Assembly (NCBI GenBank): GCA_026988195.1
Contig: JALSLS010000407.1
Span: forward strand, 1-8,021
Direction: 5' to 3'
Source of the DNA: Methylomonas sp.
GTDB taxonomy: Bacteria > Pseudomonadota > Gammaproteobacteria > Methylococcales > Methylomonadaceae
DNA length: 8,021 nt
The position numbers and the translations under genes are program-made. This document shows, one piece after another, positions 1 to 5,563 of this stretch. Each line of letters opens with the position of its first letter. Within the stretch, counting starts at the first letter, position 1. A model generated the notes under the pieces. It was not told the DNA's origin. It made no database searches and saw only the letters and a program-made list of their open reading frames with translations.

Positions 1-2
1 TA

Positions 3-92
3 TGTGTTTCTGTGATTAAAACGCCTATTAGAAAGTATTTACATGTTAAGACATGGCCTTATTACCACAAACAGGTTAGTGATGATTTGTAG
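3..92 (+). CDS. Possible C-terminal end of an upstream gene (partial)
   Basis: An open frame runs in from the left edge for 29 codons and stops at TAG (90-92). The residues end in KTWPYYHKQVSDDL, a mixed charged and aromatic composition that reads like a real protein tail. A strong intrinsic terminator lies 26 nt after the stop, which is the usual layout for the end of a plus-strand transcript. The other two plus frames hit stops within the first 20 bases. I do not recognise the family, and the fragment is too short to exclude chance. Confidence 0.4.
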   Translation, partial: CVSVIKTPIRKYLHVKTWPYYHKQVSDDL

Positions 93-118
93 GTAATAAG
101 TTATAAGTTATATGTTTT

Positions 119-147
119 AAAGGGGGCTTTTAGCCCCCTTTTTTTTT
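119..147 (+). terminator. Rho-independent terminator
   Basis: A perfect 10-bp stem pairs 119-128 (AAAGGGGGCT) with 132-141 (AGCCCCCTTT) around a TTT loop. A T run to 147 follows directly. The GC-rich stem core and uninterrupted T tract are textbook for plus-strand termination. It would end transcription of the gene whose tail is at 3-92. The opposite side has only a short T stretch, so termination from the right is less likely. Confidence 0.9.
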
Positions 148-541
148 GCTATTATTGTAACTACTCACTCTATAAAAAGTAACTGCTGCTCTACCTCCTG
201 CATAATCTACATGGGTGTAGTGAATGCAGGTATTACAGGAGCAAATAGCTGTCCATGCAGTCGGCCCAGCCTGGAAGCGGGGTTAAGAGCACAAGATATG
301 GCTGAGTAGTTTCTTATTATTTCCTGATACCCATGAGCTTCCGCCATATACAGCACACCAGTTCCACGTCATACCAGCAGGGATCTCGGCACAAATCTGT
401 CTGGAACAGATTTGCATTTACCCAAAGGGCGTTATGTAGGATAGCATAATGTGAATCCCTGCCGAGATGACGTATAACAGTTGAATCGGCCTTTTTATAA
501 AATGGCTGAGACTCGTACGTAATCAGGTGTTATTTTGATTT
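148..541. other. Non-coding stretch with no supported gene
   Basis: I see no convincing gene here. The main structure is the inverted-repeat element at 366-473. The minus strand between 372 and 130 keeps one frame open for 81 codons apart from a single TAA at 285-283. That could be a decayed coding remnant or chance. Near 491-510 there is a weak AT-rich hairpin (GGCC...GGCT) without a T tract, so no firm terminator can be assigned to the small minus-strand gene ending at 542. Confidence 0.5.
366..473. repeat. Inverted-repeat (MITE- or REP-like) element
   Basis: The outer arms 366-384 and 455-473 are inverted copies matching at 16 of 19 positions. They begin with a perfect ACGTCAT/ATGACGT and include GCAGGGAT/ATCCCTGC. 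Inside is a perfect 9-bp hairpin, CAAATCTGT (392-400) with ACAGATTTG (406-414), loop CTGGA. The interior has no coding capacity of its own. The CGTCAT...GCAGGGAT style of terminus resembles dispersed palindromic repeats common in proteobacterial chromosomes; that resemblance is from memory, and the family is not identified. A 5-bp CAGTT occurs outside both ends (359-363, 478-482) but does not abut them, so it is weak as a target duplication. Confidence 0.65.
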
Positions 542-670
542 TTAGTCTTTTTCAAACATTTGTTTTAACCTTCGTTTGAATTTTTCTTTGTCTTTAAAAT
601 ATAAAAACAAGATAAATAGAAATGGCCAAATGACTAAAACAATGATCTTAGATGCAACAGTAAAGCTCAT
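542..670 (-). CDS. Small single-pass membrane protein, 42 residues
   Basis: ATG at 670, TAA at 544-542, giving 42 residues. Residues 8-25 (KIIVLVIWPFLFILFLYF) form one strongly hydrophobic span. A 17-residue tail follows, rich in Lys and Arg (KDKEKFKRRLKQMFEKD). By the positive-inside rule the tail should be cytoplasmic, with the N-terminus outside. A strong Shine-Dalgarno sequence, AGGGGGAG (685-678), sits 7 nt before the start. The start overlaps the stop of a longer minus-strand frame as ATGA, but that frame is mostly palindrome and is not called. I recognise no family. It could be a small regulator or stabiliser of a membrane complex, or a type I toxin-like peptide given its size, single span, basic tail and structured upstream DNA. 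None of these functions is shown. Confidence 0.6.
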   Translation of the reverse strand: MSFTVASKIIVLVIWPFLFILFLYFKDKEKFKRRLKQMFEKD

Positions 671-677
671 AATGGGT

Positions 678-685
678 CTCCCCCT
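678..685 (-). promoter_or_regulatory. Ribosome binding site of the 42-residue membrane protein
   Basis: On the minus strand AGGGGGAG lies 7 nt upstream of the ATG at 670. This is one of the strongest Shine-Dalgarno matches in the window and the main support for calling such a short gene. Confidence 0.6.
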
Positions 686-734
686 AGGGTTTTGTTATTA
701 GGAATGTGCACAAAATAACTTGAGCAACTTGGAA

Positions 735-786
735 GTGAGGCTTTAGCTTTTAGCCTCGCCCGATCCAATGCGGGGCTAATCCCGCG
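735..786. other. Two adjacent hairpins between the small gene and the palindrome
   Basis: GAGGCT (737-742) pairs with AGCCTC (752-757), and GU and GC pairs can extend the stem outward to 735-759. GCGGG (770-774) pairs with CCCGC (781-785) around a 6-nt loop. Neither is followed by a T tract on either strand, so they are not intrinsic terminators. They lie in what would be the 5' leader of the minus-strand gene at 542-670 if its transcript starts further right. The rest of 671-817 holds only an 8-bp TGTGCACA palindrome near 706-713 and no supported gene. Confidence 0.4.
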
Positions 787-817
787 TCCAGTTTGGTAGG
801 ATTTGTCCGCAAGTTTA

Positions 818-978
818 AGGAGCGAGAGTTTAATAATACCCGAAAGTATGGCGCAGGATTTTGGCTTCACAGTCGTGCTAGGAAAACAATCGCATAGCAG
901 GCTACGCAACTGTTTTTCTAGTGCGGCTGTGGAGTCAAAAGACAAGTCAGACTCGGGTATTATTGAATTCTCGTTCCT
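818..978. repeat. 161-bp imperfect palindrome; possible long RNA hairpin
   Basis: Arm 818-898 folds back on 901-978. The outer stem pairs 818-843 with 953-978: 26 positions, 23 Watson-Crick and 3 G-U as plus-strand RNA. An asymmetric internal loop of 15 nt (844-858) against 12 nt (941-952) follows. The inner stem pairs 859-898 with 901-940: 40 positions, 31 Watson-Crick, 6 G-U and 3 A-C mismatches. The tip is CAGG. Open frames on the two strands read similar peptides (IIPES and related words) only because the DNA is self-complementary. It could be a palindromic mobile element, a structured non-coding RNA, or both. There is no transposase, no T tract and no identified promoter. Confidence 0.75.
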
Positions 979-1099
979 AAGCATAGAAAACCGAGTAATA
1001 ACAACATAAAAAATACTGGTTTGTTTATCTGAGGGATTGCTCCACCTTTCAAGGCTATTATTTTAACTAGAGTGATTATTCAATCTTCATGCCTTAATG

Positions 1100-1105
1100 T
1101 ACAAT
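1100..1105 (+). promoter_or_regulatory. Candidate -10 box of the MetF-like gene
   Basis: TACAAT matches the sigma-70 -10 consensus at five of six positions and lies 35 nt before the start codon, implying a leader of about 30 nt. The -35 region (about 1077-1082, TATTCA) is poor, so a basal or activator-dependent promoter is possible. The rest of 979-1099 shows nothing else I can assign. Confidence 0.35.
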
Positions 1106-1140
1106 ACGCTGATTAGATTTAGCTTACCAGTATTAATAAT

Positions 1141-1878
1141 ATGAAATTCTCTTTTGAAATCGTTCCAAGAACGGAACAAGCTTTTGATCAGCAATATGAT
1201 TTTGTTGCAACACTTGGAAGCTCAATTAGCATGGTCAATGTACCTGATATTCAACGCTTTAGCACTAGAAGCTGGGATACAGGGAAAAAAATAGATAGAA
1301 CTAAATATAATTTTGTTCCGCATTTTAGGGCGACTGATTTTTCTTTGAAGTCAGGGGATATCTTTCGAATCATTGAAGAGAACCAATTAGATCATGTGCT
1401 TCTGGTCTCTGGTGATCCTCCTGAAGGCATTAAAAGGGAGTTTCACAATACCAATGTATTAGATTTGATTCGGGTGGTTAAGCAGAAGTACCCAGAGATA
1501 ACTATTCATGCTGGTTTTGATTCACATCGTAGTGGTGTTCAAGATGAATGTAATTATGTGCAAAGAAAGGTTGATGCGGGGGCTTCTAGCTTTTTTTCAC
1601 AGCCTTTTTATGATATTAGAATGATTGAAATTTATGCAGAGCATTTGCAAGGTGTTGAAACCTTTATTGGCTTGAGCCCCATAACGACACTGTCGTCTAA
1701 AAATTATTGGGAAATTAAAAATAAAGTTAAGTTTCCTGCCAGTTTTAGTACGGATCTTGATTGGAATATTGAATTTTCAAATAGGGTGATTGCGTTGGCA
1801 AAAGAGGCTGGATTTAATATTTATTTTATGCCAATAAAAATTAATCTTGAAGAGTATTTTGGGCGGCTTGAATTATAG
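1141..1878 (+). CDS. Methylenetetrahydrofolate reductase (MetF)-like protein
   Basis: A 245-residue protein of the FAD-dependent MTHFR TIM-barrel family. Enzymes of this family interconvert 5,10-methylene- and 5-methyl-tetrahydrofolate in the cytoplasm. Visible family marks, by comparison with E. coli MetF from memory: SFE at 4-6, with E6 matching catalytic Glu28; VPHFRATD at 59-66; SGDPP at 90-94, with D92 matching the flavin-contacting Asp120; YVQRKVDAGAS at 139-149; SQPFYD at 153-158, with Q154 matching Gln183; and GLSPI at 177-181. It is about 50 residues shorter than MetF and begins directly at the first barrel strand. In-frame TAG at 1120-1122 rules out a longer start, and no Shine-Dalgarno sequence is visible. 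The gene stands alone, with a convergent neighbour downstream. It may be a divergent paralogue with a different electron donor or one-carbon role; substrate use is inferred. Confidence 0.85.
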   Translation: MKFSFEIVPRTEQAFDQQYDFVATLGSSISMVNVPDIQRFSTRSWDTGKKIDRTKYNFVPHFRATDFSLKSGDIFRIIEENQLDHVLLVSGDPPEGIKREFHNTNVLDLIRVVKQKYPEITIHAGFDSHRSGVQDECNYVQRKVDAGASSFFSQPFYDIRMIEIYAEHLQGVETFIGLSPITTLSSKNYWEIKNKVKFPASFSTDLDWNIEFSNRVIALAKEAGFNIYFMPIKINLEEYFGRLEL

Positions 1879-1902
1879 CGGAGGGGGTTTTTTCAGGAAA
1901 GC

Positions 1903-1929
1903 AAAACAGGGTGTAATGAACACCCTGTT
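1903..1929 (-). terminator. Intrinsic terminator of the small exported-protein gene
   Basis: A perfect 10-bp stem, AACAGGGTGT (1905-1914) with ACACCCTGTT (1920-1929), has a 5-nt loop. Read on the minus strand it ends in TTTTGCTTTC, a usable U tract. It sits 18 nt past the stop codon at 1948. It also lies 26 nt beyond the convergent MetF-like gene, but the plus strand after it lacks T residues, so it mainly serves the minus-strand gene. Confidence 0.75.
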
Positions 1930-1947
1930 GGAATACTAAGCTTTAAA

Positions 1948-2331
1948 TTAAAGTTTAGATTTTAGGCCTTCAAAAGCTTTTTCGCCTTTGATTAACCATT
2001 CAGTCGCTTCAACTACGTTACCTTTCTTAGCTAATTTTCTAGCTTTTCTTAAGTTTTTATTAGCTTTTTGACGGAAACGTGAAACTAGATCGTTTGCATT
2101 GATTTCTTTTTGAGAATCCATTGCTTTTTTGATTGCTTTTTGAGCTTTCACGCCATCATCACCATCATTGATGATTTTCATTGCTTCAGCGATATGTCCT
2201 AAAGTAATATCAATCGCTTGTTCTGGACCAAAACAAGTTCTGCCATCTTCACATGCAACAACAGCTGTAGAAAAAGAACCCAAAGATAAAGCTAATGTTA
2301 ATGCTACGATAGCGCTTTTTAATAATTTCAT
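1948..2331 (-). CDS. Small exported alpha-helical protein of unknown function
   Basis: 127 residues. The N-terminus is a signal peptide: basic MKLLK, hydrophobic 7-25, then VVAC at 24-27. VVA|C could be a lipobox or a signal peptidase I site. A second cysteine (CEDGRTC, C27 and C33) suggests a small disulfide loop instead of lipidation. The mature part has no other Cys. It is Lys- and Ala-rich and predicted helical, with two helix-turn-helix stretches near 40-73 and 80-127 (LRKARKLAKKGNVVEATEWLIKG is cut by one KKGN turn). The pattern recalls small periplasmic helical proteins, but I cannot name a family, and it lacks the His-rich repeats of metal binders such as SmbP. GAGGT lies 10-11 nt before the ATG. 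The gene is monocistronic, with its own promoter and terminator, which suggests independent and possibly abundant expression. Confidence 0.85.
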   Translation of the reverse strand: MKLLKSAIVALTLALSLGSFSTAVVACEDGRTCFGPEQAIDITLGHIAEAMKIINDGDDGVKAQKAIKKAMDSQKEINANDLVSRFRQKANKNLRKARKLAKKGNVVEATEWLIKGEKAFEGLKSKL

Positions 2332-2403
2332 TGTAATATAGACCTCATTGTAGTTATTTTAATTAGCACATAAGCTGTAAAAATTAGCTAAATGCTGTAG
2401 TGA

Positions 2404-2412
2404 ATTCTAGCA
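2404..2412 (-). promoter_or_regulatory. Extended -10 promoter of the exported-protein gene
   Basis: The minus strand reads TGCTAGAAT, an extended -10 motif (TGN plus TAGAAT, five of six to consensus), about 70 nt upstream of the ATG at 2331. No good -35 lies 17 nt above it, as is common for extended -10 promoters. A second, weaker candidate is TTTACA (2381-2376) with AATAAC (2358-2353) at 17-nt spacing. Confidence 0.4.
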
Positions 2413-2484
2413 CAACTTTTGTGAATATGGGATGAATTAACTGCATAGCAGGGCATATCAACTCAAAAACATCAAGATATTGGC

Positions 2485-2667
2485 TTATTCATCATCTCTT
2501 TTTATGGATAAAGATGTGCTTCCCGCCATATCCTCACAAACTTCAAATAAAATGGGACGGCAACAAACAGAACAGTCTTCATAATAACGCTGATCCTCAC
2601 CTGAGCTGTCCACTAAAACAGAGATTGATTCTCCGCAGTAAGGACAGTCAATATTATGCTCTTCCAC
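2485..2667 (-). CDS. CPXCG-motif cysteine-rich protein
   Basis: 60 residues matching the CPXCG cysteine-rich family (PF14255 type). CPYCG at 8-12 and CSVC at 32-35 form two CxxC knuckles expected to bind one zinc. C36 and C44 are extra cysteines. The acidic middle and tail are typical and the length is normal for the family. The biochemical role is unknown; a small cytoplasmic zinc-ribbon protein is all the sequence supports. The start is GTG, sharing its first G with the SDR stop (TAGTG), and GAAAGG lies about 8 nt upstream. It is the last gene of the minus-strand operon. No convincing intrinsic terminator is visible between its stop and the next gene, so read-through toward 2331 is possible. 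Confidence 0.9.
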   Translation of the reverse strand: MEEHNIDCPYCGESISVLVDSSGEDQRYYEDCSVCCRPILFEVCEDMAGSTSLSIKRDDE

Positions 2668-3497
2668 TATTGAACCTTTCTAAGCAAAGTATCTAGCCAA
2701 GACATAGGTAAAATACGTTTTAAAAACCCAAATAAATAGGTAGGGAAGGTGACGTAATAACGTATTTTGGGTGATTTAGACTCTAAAGCATGGATGACCT
2801 TGTTGGCAACTGCTTCCGCAGGTAAGGTAAAAGGGGCGGCAGGGCCTTCTTTTTGCAGACGCTCTTCCATGGCTTTATAGGTTTGTTGATGGGCGCTGGT
2901 TTCTGGCGTTATATTTTTTTTATATAAGGCGAAAGCATTTTTTCTAAAGTTGCTAGTGATAGGGCCTGGTTCTATCAAGCAAAGCTGGATATTGGTTCCA
3001 TGGAGCTCAATACGTAATGTATCAACTAAACCTTCTAAAGCAAATTTACTTGCATTGTATGCACCTCTATATTTCATCGCTACAAAACCAAGAATAGAAC
3101 TGTTGTATAAAATACGTCCATGGCCTTGTTTTCGCATCAGCGGAATAATAAGATTAGTTAACTCATGCGTCCCAAAAAAATTAGTTTCAAACTGGCTTCT
3201 TAATACATCACGGGATAAGTCTTCAACCGCGCCAGGCTGACCAAAAGCACCGTTGTTAAAAAGGCCATCTATTTTGCCATCAGTTAGTTCTATTAACTGT
3301 TTAACGGCTTGCTGAATACTGTCTGAGTCTGCGAGATCCAGTTGCAAGGTTTCAAAACCTTGTTGCTGTAAGTTTAATACGTCAGCTGCTTTTCTGGCCG
3401 AACAAATAGCACGGTAGCCGCGTTTTTTTAATTCTACAGCCGTTGTATAACCTATTCCTGTAGAACAACCGGTGATGAAAACAGTTTTAGATGACAT
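2667..3497 (-). CDS. Short-chain dehydrogenase/reductase, YbbO-like
   Basis: A 276-residue classical SDR, a cytoplasmic NAD(P)-dependent oxidoreductase. The Rossmann motif TGCSTGIG is at 9-16. R35 after the second strand favours NADP. The NNGA motif (81-84) replaces the usual NNAG order. N106, S133/S134, Y147 and K151 (YNASK) make the catalytic set, and PGPI is at 177-180. The whole sequence resembles E. coli YbbO, from memory an NADP-dependent aldehyde reductase, including the ITGCS start, IEPGPI and the KxRY segment near 244-247 followed by a basic, hydrophobic C-terminal helix (251-276) that may touch the membrane. The substrate is not deducible. The ATG overlaps the preceding stop as TAATG, so translation is probably coupled to the DUF4124 gene. 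Confidence 0.93.
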   Translation of the reverse strand: MSSKTVFITGCSTGIGYTTAVELKKRGYRAICSARKAADVLNLQQQGFETLQLDLADSDSIQQAVKQLIELTDGKIDGLFNNGAFGQPGAVEDLSRDVLRSQFETNFFGTHELTNLIIPLMRKQGHGRILYNSSILGFVAMKYRGAYNASKFALEGLVDTLRIELHGTNIQLCLIEPGPITSNFRKNAFALYKKNITPETSAHQQTYKAMEERLQKEGPAAPFTLPAEAVANKVIHALESKSPKIRYYVTFPTYLFGFLKRILPMSWLDTLLRKVQ

Positions 3498-4084
3498 TAT
3501 TGTGATAACTCTTTTTCACTAAATTGAAAATTCTTGGCGGTGCTGCAATCTATCGATATTACTAGTTGCTCTGATCTACTTTGAATGCTTAATTGATCTG
3601 ACTCCACTCGTTGACACTCACCTGTTGCAAGGGCTTTTTGCGCTGCTAAACGTCTAAACCTTTCTATTTCTGGCAATCTTGCTTCAAAGTGTTTTACCAA
3701 AGAGGGTAATTTATCGTGGTGATAAGGAGGAATGGCAAAAGCGGTATATTGGACAGGGTTATCCCTGATTAGTTGCTGGTTTATAGCACTTTGTTCTGCC
3801 GCATCTTTTTGGCGTTTGAGCTCTTTTGCTATATTGTGCTTTTTTTCAATTTCTTGCAGTTTTTTTAATTCAATATCTTGTTTTTGCTGTTTTAGCTTTA
3901 CCGCTAAATCAATTGATTGGCCTGTTTCAATATCAATTTTGAGTGCTTTCTTCTCTGCGGCACAAGGGGAAGACTGATAAGCCGTTTTTCCTTGGTCATC
4001 AGTGCACTTATAGACACTTGCAACGCTATAGCTAGAAAATAGAGCTATTGTAAGAAAACCCAAGGCTGGGCATAAAAGTTTCAT
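3497..4084 (-). CDS. Exported DUF4124-domain protein
   Basis: 195 residues from the ATG at 4084. I chose this start over the upstream ATGs (up to 4129) because GGAG lies 6 nt before it and because a clean signal peptide begins exactly there: MKLLC, hydrophobic core to about 20, cleavage probably after VA at 21-22. The upstream ATGs would also overlap the transporter gene. A DUF4124 module follows (VYKC, GKTAYQSSPC, 24-41) with C27 and C41 probably disulfide-bonded. Residues 62-100 are Lys-, Glu- and Gln-rich and likely coiled coil. A C-terminal module at 140-195 holds GECQRV and SIDCS (C157, C180) and ends FSEKEL. Such proteins are periplasmic or envelope-associated with no known activity. 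The stop overlaps the SDR start by one base. Confidence 0.88.
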   Translation of the reverse strand: MKLLCPALGFLTIALFSSYSVASVYKCTDDQGKTAYQSSPCAAEKKALKIDIETGQSIDLAVKLKQQKQDIELKKLQEIEKKHNIAKELKRQKDAAEQSAINQQLIRDNPVQYTAFAIPPYHHDKLPSLVKHFEARLPEIERFRRLAAQKALATGECQRVESDQLSIQSRSEQLVISIDCSTAKNFQFSEKELSQ

Positions 4085-4090
4085 ATGTTT

Positions 4091-4094
4091 CTCC
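4091..4094 (-). promoter_or_regulatory. Ribosome binding site fixing the DUF4124 start
   Basis: CGGAG on the minus strand is 6 nt upstream of the ATG at 4084. The alternative upstream starts at 4129 and 4126 have no such motif, so this site decides the start codon. Confidence 0.7.
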
Positions 4095-4109
4095 GTGAAA
4101 GTGACACTA

Positions 4110-5453
4110 TTACTTAACTTGTTCATCATGTAAATAGGTTTTTTCTTGATAGTGACGGCTTGTAAAAATGAATAAAATGGCAGTCAGTAGCATTAGACCC
4201 GTAAAAAACCAAAAATAATTTGCCCCGACCAGTTTATGCGTATTGCCTGAATCCATAATAAAAAAGTTAACAGCGCTGGTAAATAAATTTCCTAGTGCGA
4301 CAGACATAAAAAATAAAGCCATAACAAAAGACTTCATGCTTTTTGGTGCTTGGGTGTAGGAAAACTCCAGACAGGTAATTGATACCATGACTTCTGCAGC
4401 GGTTAATAGTACATAAGCTAATAATTGCCAAATAATATGGGGGGCAAAACCATTATCAATTTGCATTTGAATAACGGCCGGAATTGCAAAAGCAAAAGTT
4501 GTCAAAAACAGGCCTAGTGATATTTTTTTAAGAGCTGTTAATTTAAATACTCTGCTTAGTATAGGATATATTAGATAAGTAAACAGGGGAATCAACAACA
4601 TAATTAATAAAGGGTTAGCCGCCTGTATTTGAGAGGGTAAAATCTCAATCCCCCAGATAACTCTATCCATCTTTTGTGCCTGTATTACCCAAGATGACCC
4701 CGTTTGTTCAAACAACGCCCAGAATACAGCAATAAAGATATAAATTGAGCCTAACTTTAGTATTGTCTTTAAACCAAAGGGGCTCAATACATCGGTAATA
4801 AAAGATTTTCCAGTAGCAGGAATATGTACAAAACGATAACGACCTTTCCAAAAAGTAATGGTGGCGAGGAACATTAAAACCCCAGGGATAGCAAAGGCAA
4901 TAGATGCGCCATACTCAGCTAATAGCCAGGGGATAAACACCATAGCTGCAAAAGCTCCAAGATTAATTGAAAAATAAAACCAGCCAAAAACCTGACTGAT
5001 TAAATGTTGATTTGATTTGCCAAATTGATCTCCTAAATGGGATGAAACGCAAGGCTTTATACCGCCAGCTCCCAAGGAAATGAAGCCTAAGCCAATTAAT
5101 AAGCCCATGCGAGTGTCGTCAATAGCTAAAGCAAAGTGACCAACACAATAAAACAGAGATAAAAATAAAATAGTTCGATATTTCCCTATCAGCCCATCTG
5201 CGAGTAATGCCCCAAAAATAGGCATAAAATAGACTGCCGAGACAAATAAGTGATAATAGCCCTGAGCTTCATGCTCACTCATAACATCTAATTCGCCGCT
5301 AGGGCTCATGAGATGTTGGGTCATAAAAATAACTAAAATAGCTCGCATACCATAATAACTAAAGCGTTCAGCCGCTTCGTTAACAACAATAAAGGGGATG
5401 CCTGATGGAACAGCAGAGCTGCGTGTGGGAGCCGTTTTATAGTGAGGTTTCAT
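4110..5453 (-). CDS. POT/PTR2-family proton-coupled peptide transporter
   Basis: A 447-residue inner-membrane MFS protein of the proton-dependent oligopeptide transporter family, which imports di- and tripeptides with protons. Family marks: ExxER proton motif (E26, E29, R30) in helix 1; GGIKPCVSSHLGDQF at 130-144 (PTR2 signature 1); FYFSINLGAF at 159-168 (signature 2); FWALFEQTGSSW at 244-255 in helix 7; and E354 with LEFSYTQAP at 362-370 in helix 10. Many bacterial POTs have about 500 residues and two extra linker helices. Here helices 6 and 7 are separated by only about 35 residues (203-237), suggesting a 12-helix form. It is the first gene of the minus-strand operon. The start lacks a clear Shine-Dalgarno sequence. 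Substrate identity (peptide or other) is inferred from family. Confidence 0.93.
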   Translation of the reverse strand: MKPHYKTAPTRSSAVPSGIPFIVVNEAAERFSYYGMRAILVIFMTQHLMSPSGELDVMSEHEAQGYYHLFVSAVYFMPIFGALLADGLIGKYRTILFLSLFYCVGHFALAIDDTRMGLLIGLGFISLGAGGIKPCVSSHLGDQFGKSNQHLISQVFGWFYFSINLGAFAAMVFIPWLLAEYGASIAFAIPGVLMFLATITFWKGRYRFVHIPATGKSFITDVLSPFGLKTILKLGSIYIFIAVFWALFEQTGSSWVIQAQKMDRVIWGIEILPSQIQAANPLLIMLLIPLFTYLIYPILSRVFKLTALKKISLGLFLTTFAFAIPAVIQMQIDNGFAPHIIWQLLAYVLLTAAEVMVSITCLEFSYTQAPKSMKSFVMALFFMSVALGNLFTSAVNFFIMDSGNTHKLVGANYFWFFTGLMLLTAILFIFTSRHYQEKTYLHDEQVK

Positions 5454-5563
5454 AGTTCATACTGCAAAATATTATCAAATAAAATAATGAACTTTACACT
5501 ACAATGCTTGTCTTTGGACTTGAATTTTAAGCCACCATTAATTTAAGGATATAAAAGTCGATT
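5454..5563. promoter_or_regulatory. Divergent promoter region between the two operons
   Basis: 110 AT-rich bases separate the transporter (leftward) and the MoxR gene (rightward), so both operon promoters should be here. Rightward, TTGGAC (5515-5520), 17 nt, then ATTAAT (5538-5543) is a weak sigma-70 candidate. AAGGA at 5545-5549 is 14 nt from the MoxR start, far for a Shine-Dalgarno sequence. Leftward, GATAAT with a poor -35 is the best I find. No clear operator palindrome is visible. Confidence 0.4.

Noticed and set aside
98..111. Short tandem TAAGTTA repeat before the terminator
   Set aside because: Only two 7-bp units in AT-rich sequence; no array and no CRISPR-like spacing anywhere in the window.
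359..482. CAGTT direct repeats as target-site duplication of the 366-473 element
   Set aside because: They do not abut the element ends and 5-bp matches are common by chance.
667..984. 105-residue minus-strand open frame
   Set aside because: About half of it is one face of the palindrome and the rest covers the hairpins. No ribosome site, domain or plausible composition. Its stop overlaps the 42-residue gene's ATG as ATGA, which I noted but judge coincidental.
803..1009. 68-residue plus-strand open frame
   Set aside because: It reads the other face of the same palindrome; similar words (IIPES) on both strands follow from self-complementarity, not from homology.
1012..1134. 9-bp inverted repeat AATACTGGT/ACCAGTATT flanking the MetF-like promoter region
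   Set aside because: The arms are over 100 bp apart and the sequence between them shows no element features; chance is likely.
4085..4129. Longer N-terminus for the DUF4124 protein starting at 4129
   Set aside because: It would put 15 polar residues before the signal peptide and overlap the transporter gene; GGAG at 4091-4094 supports 4084.
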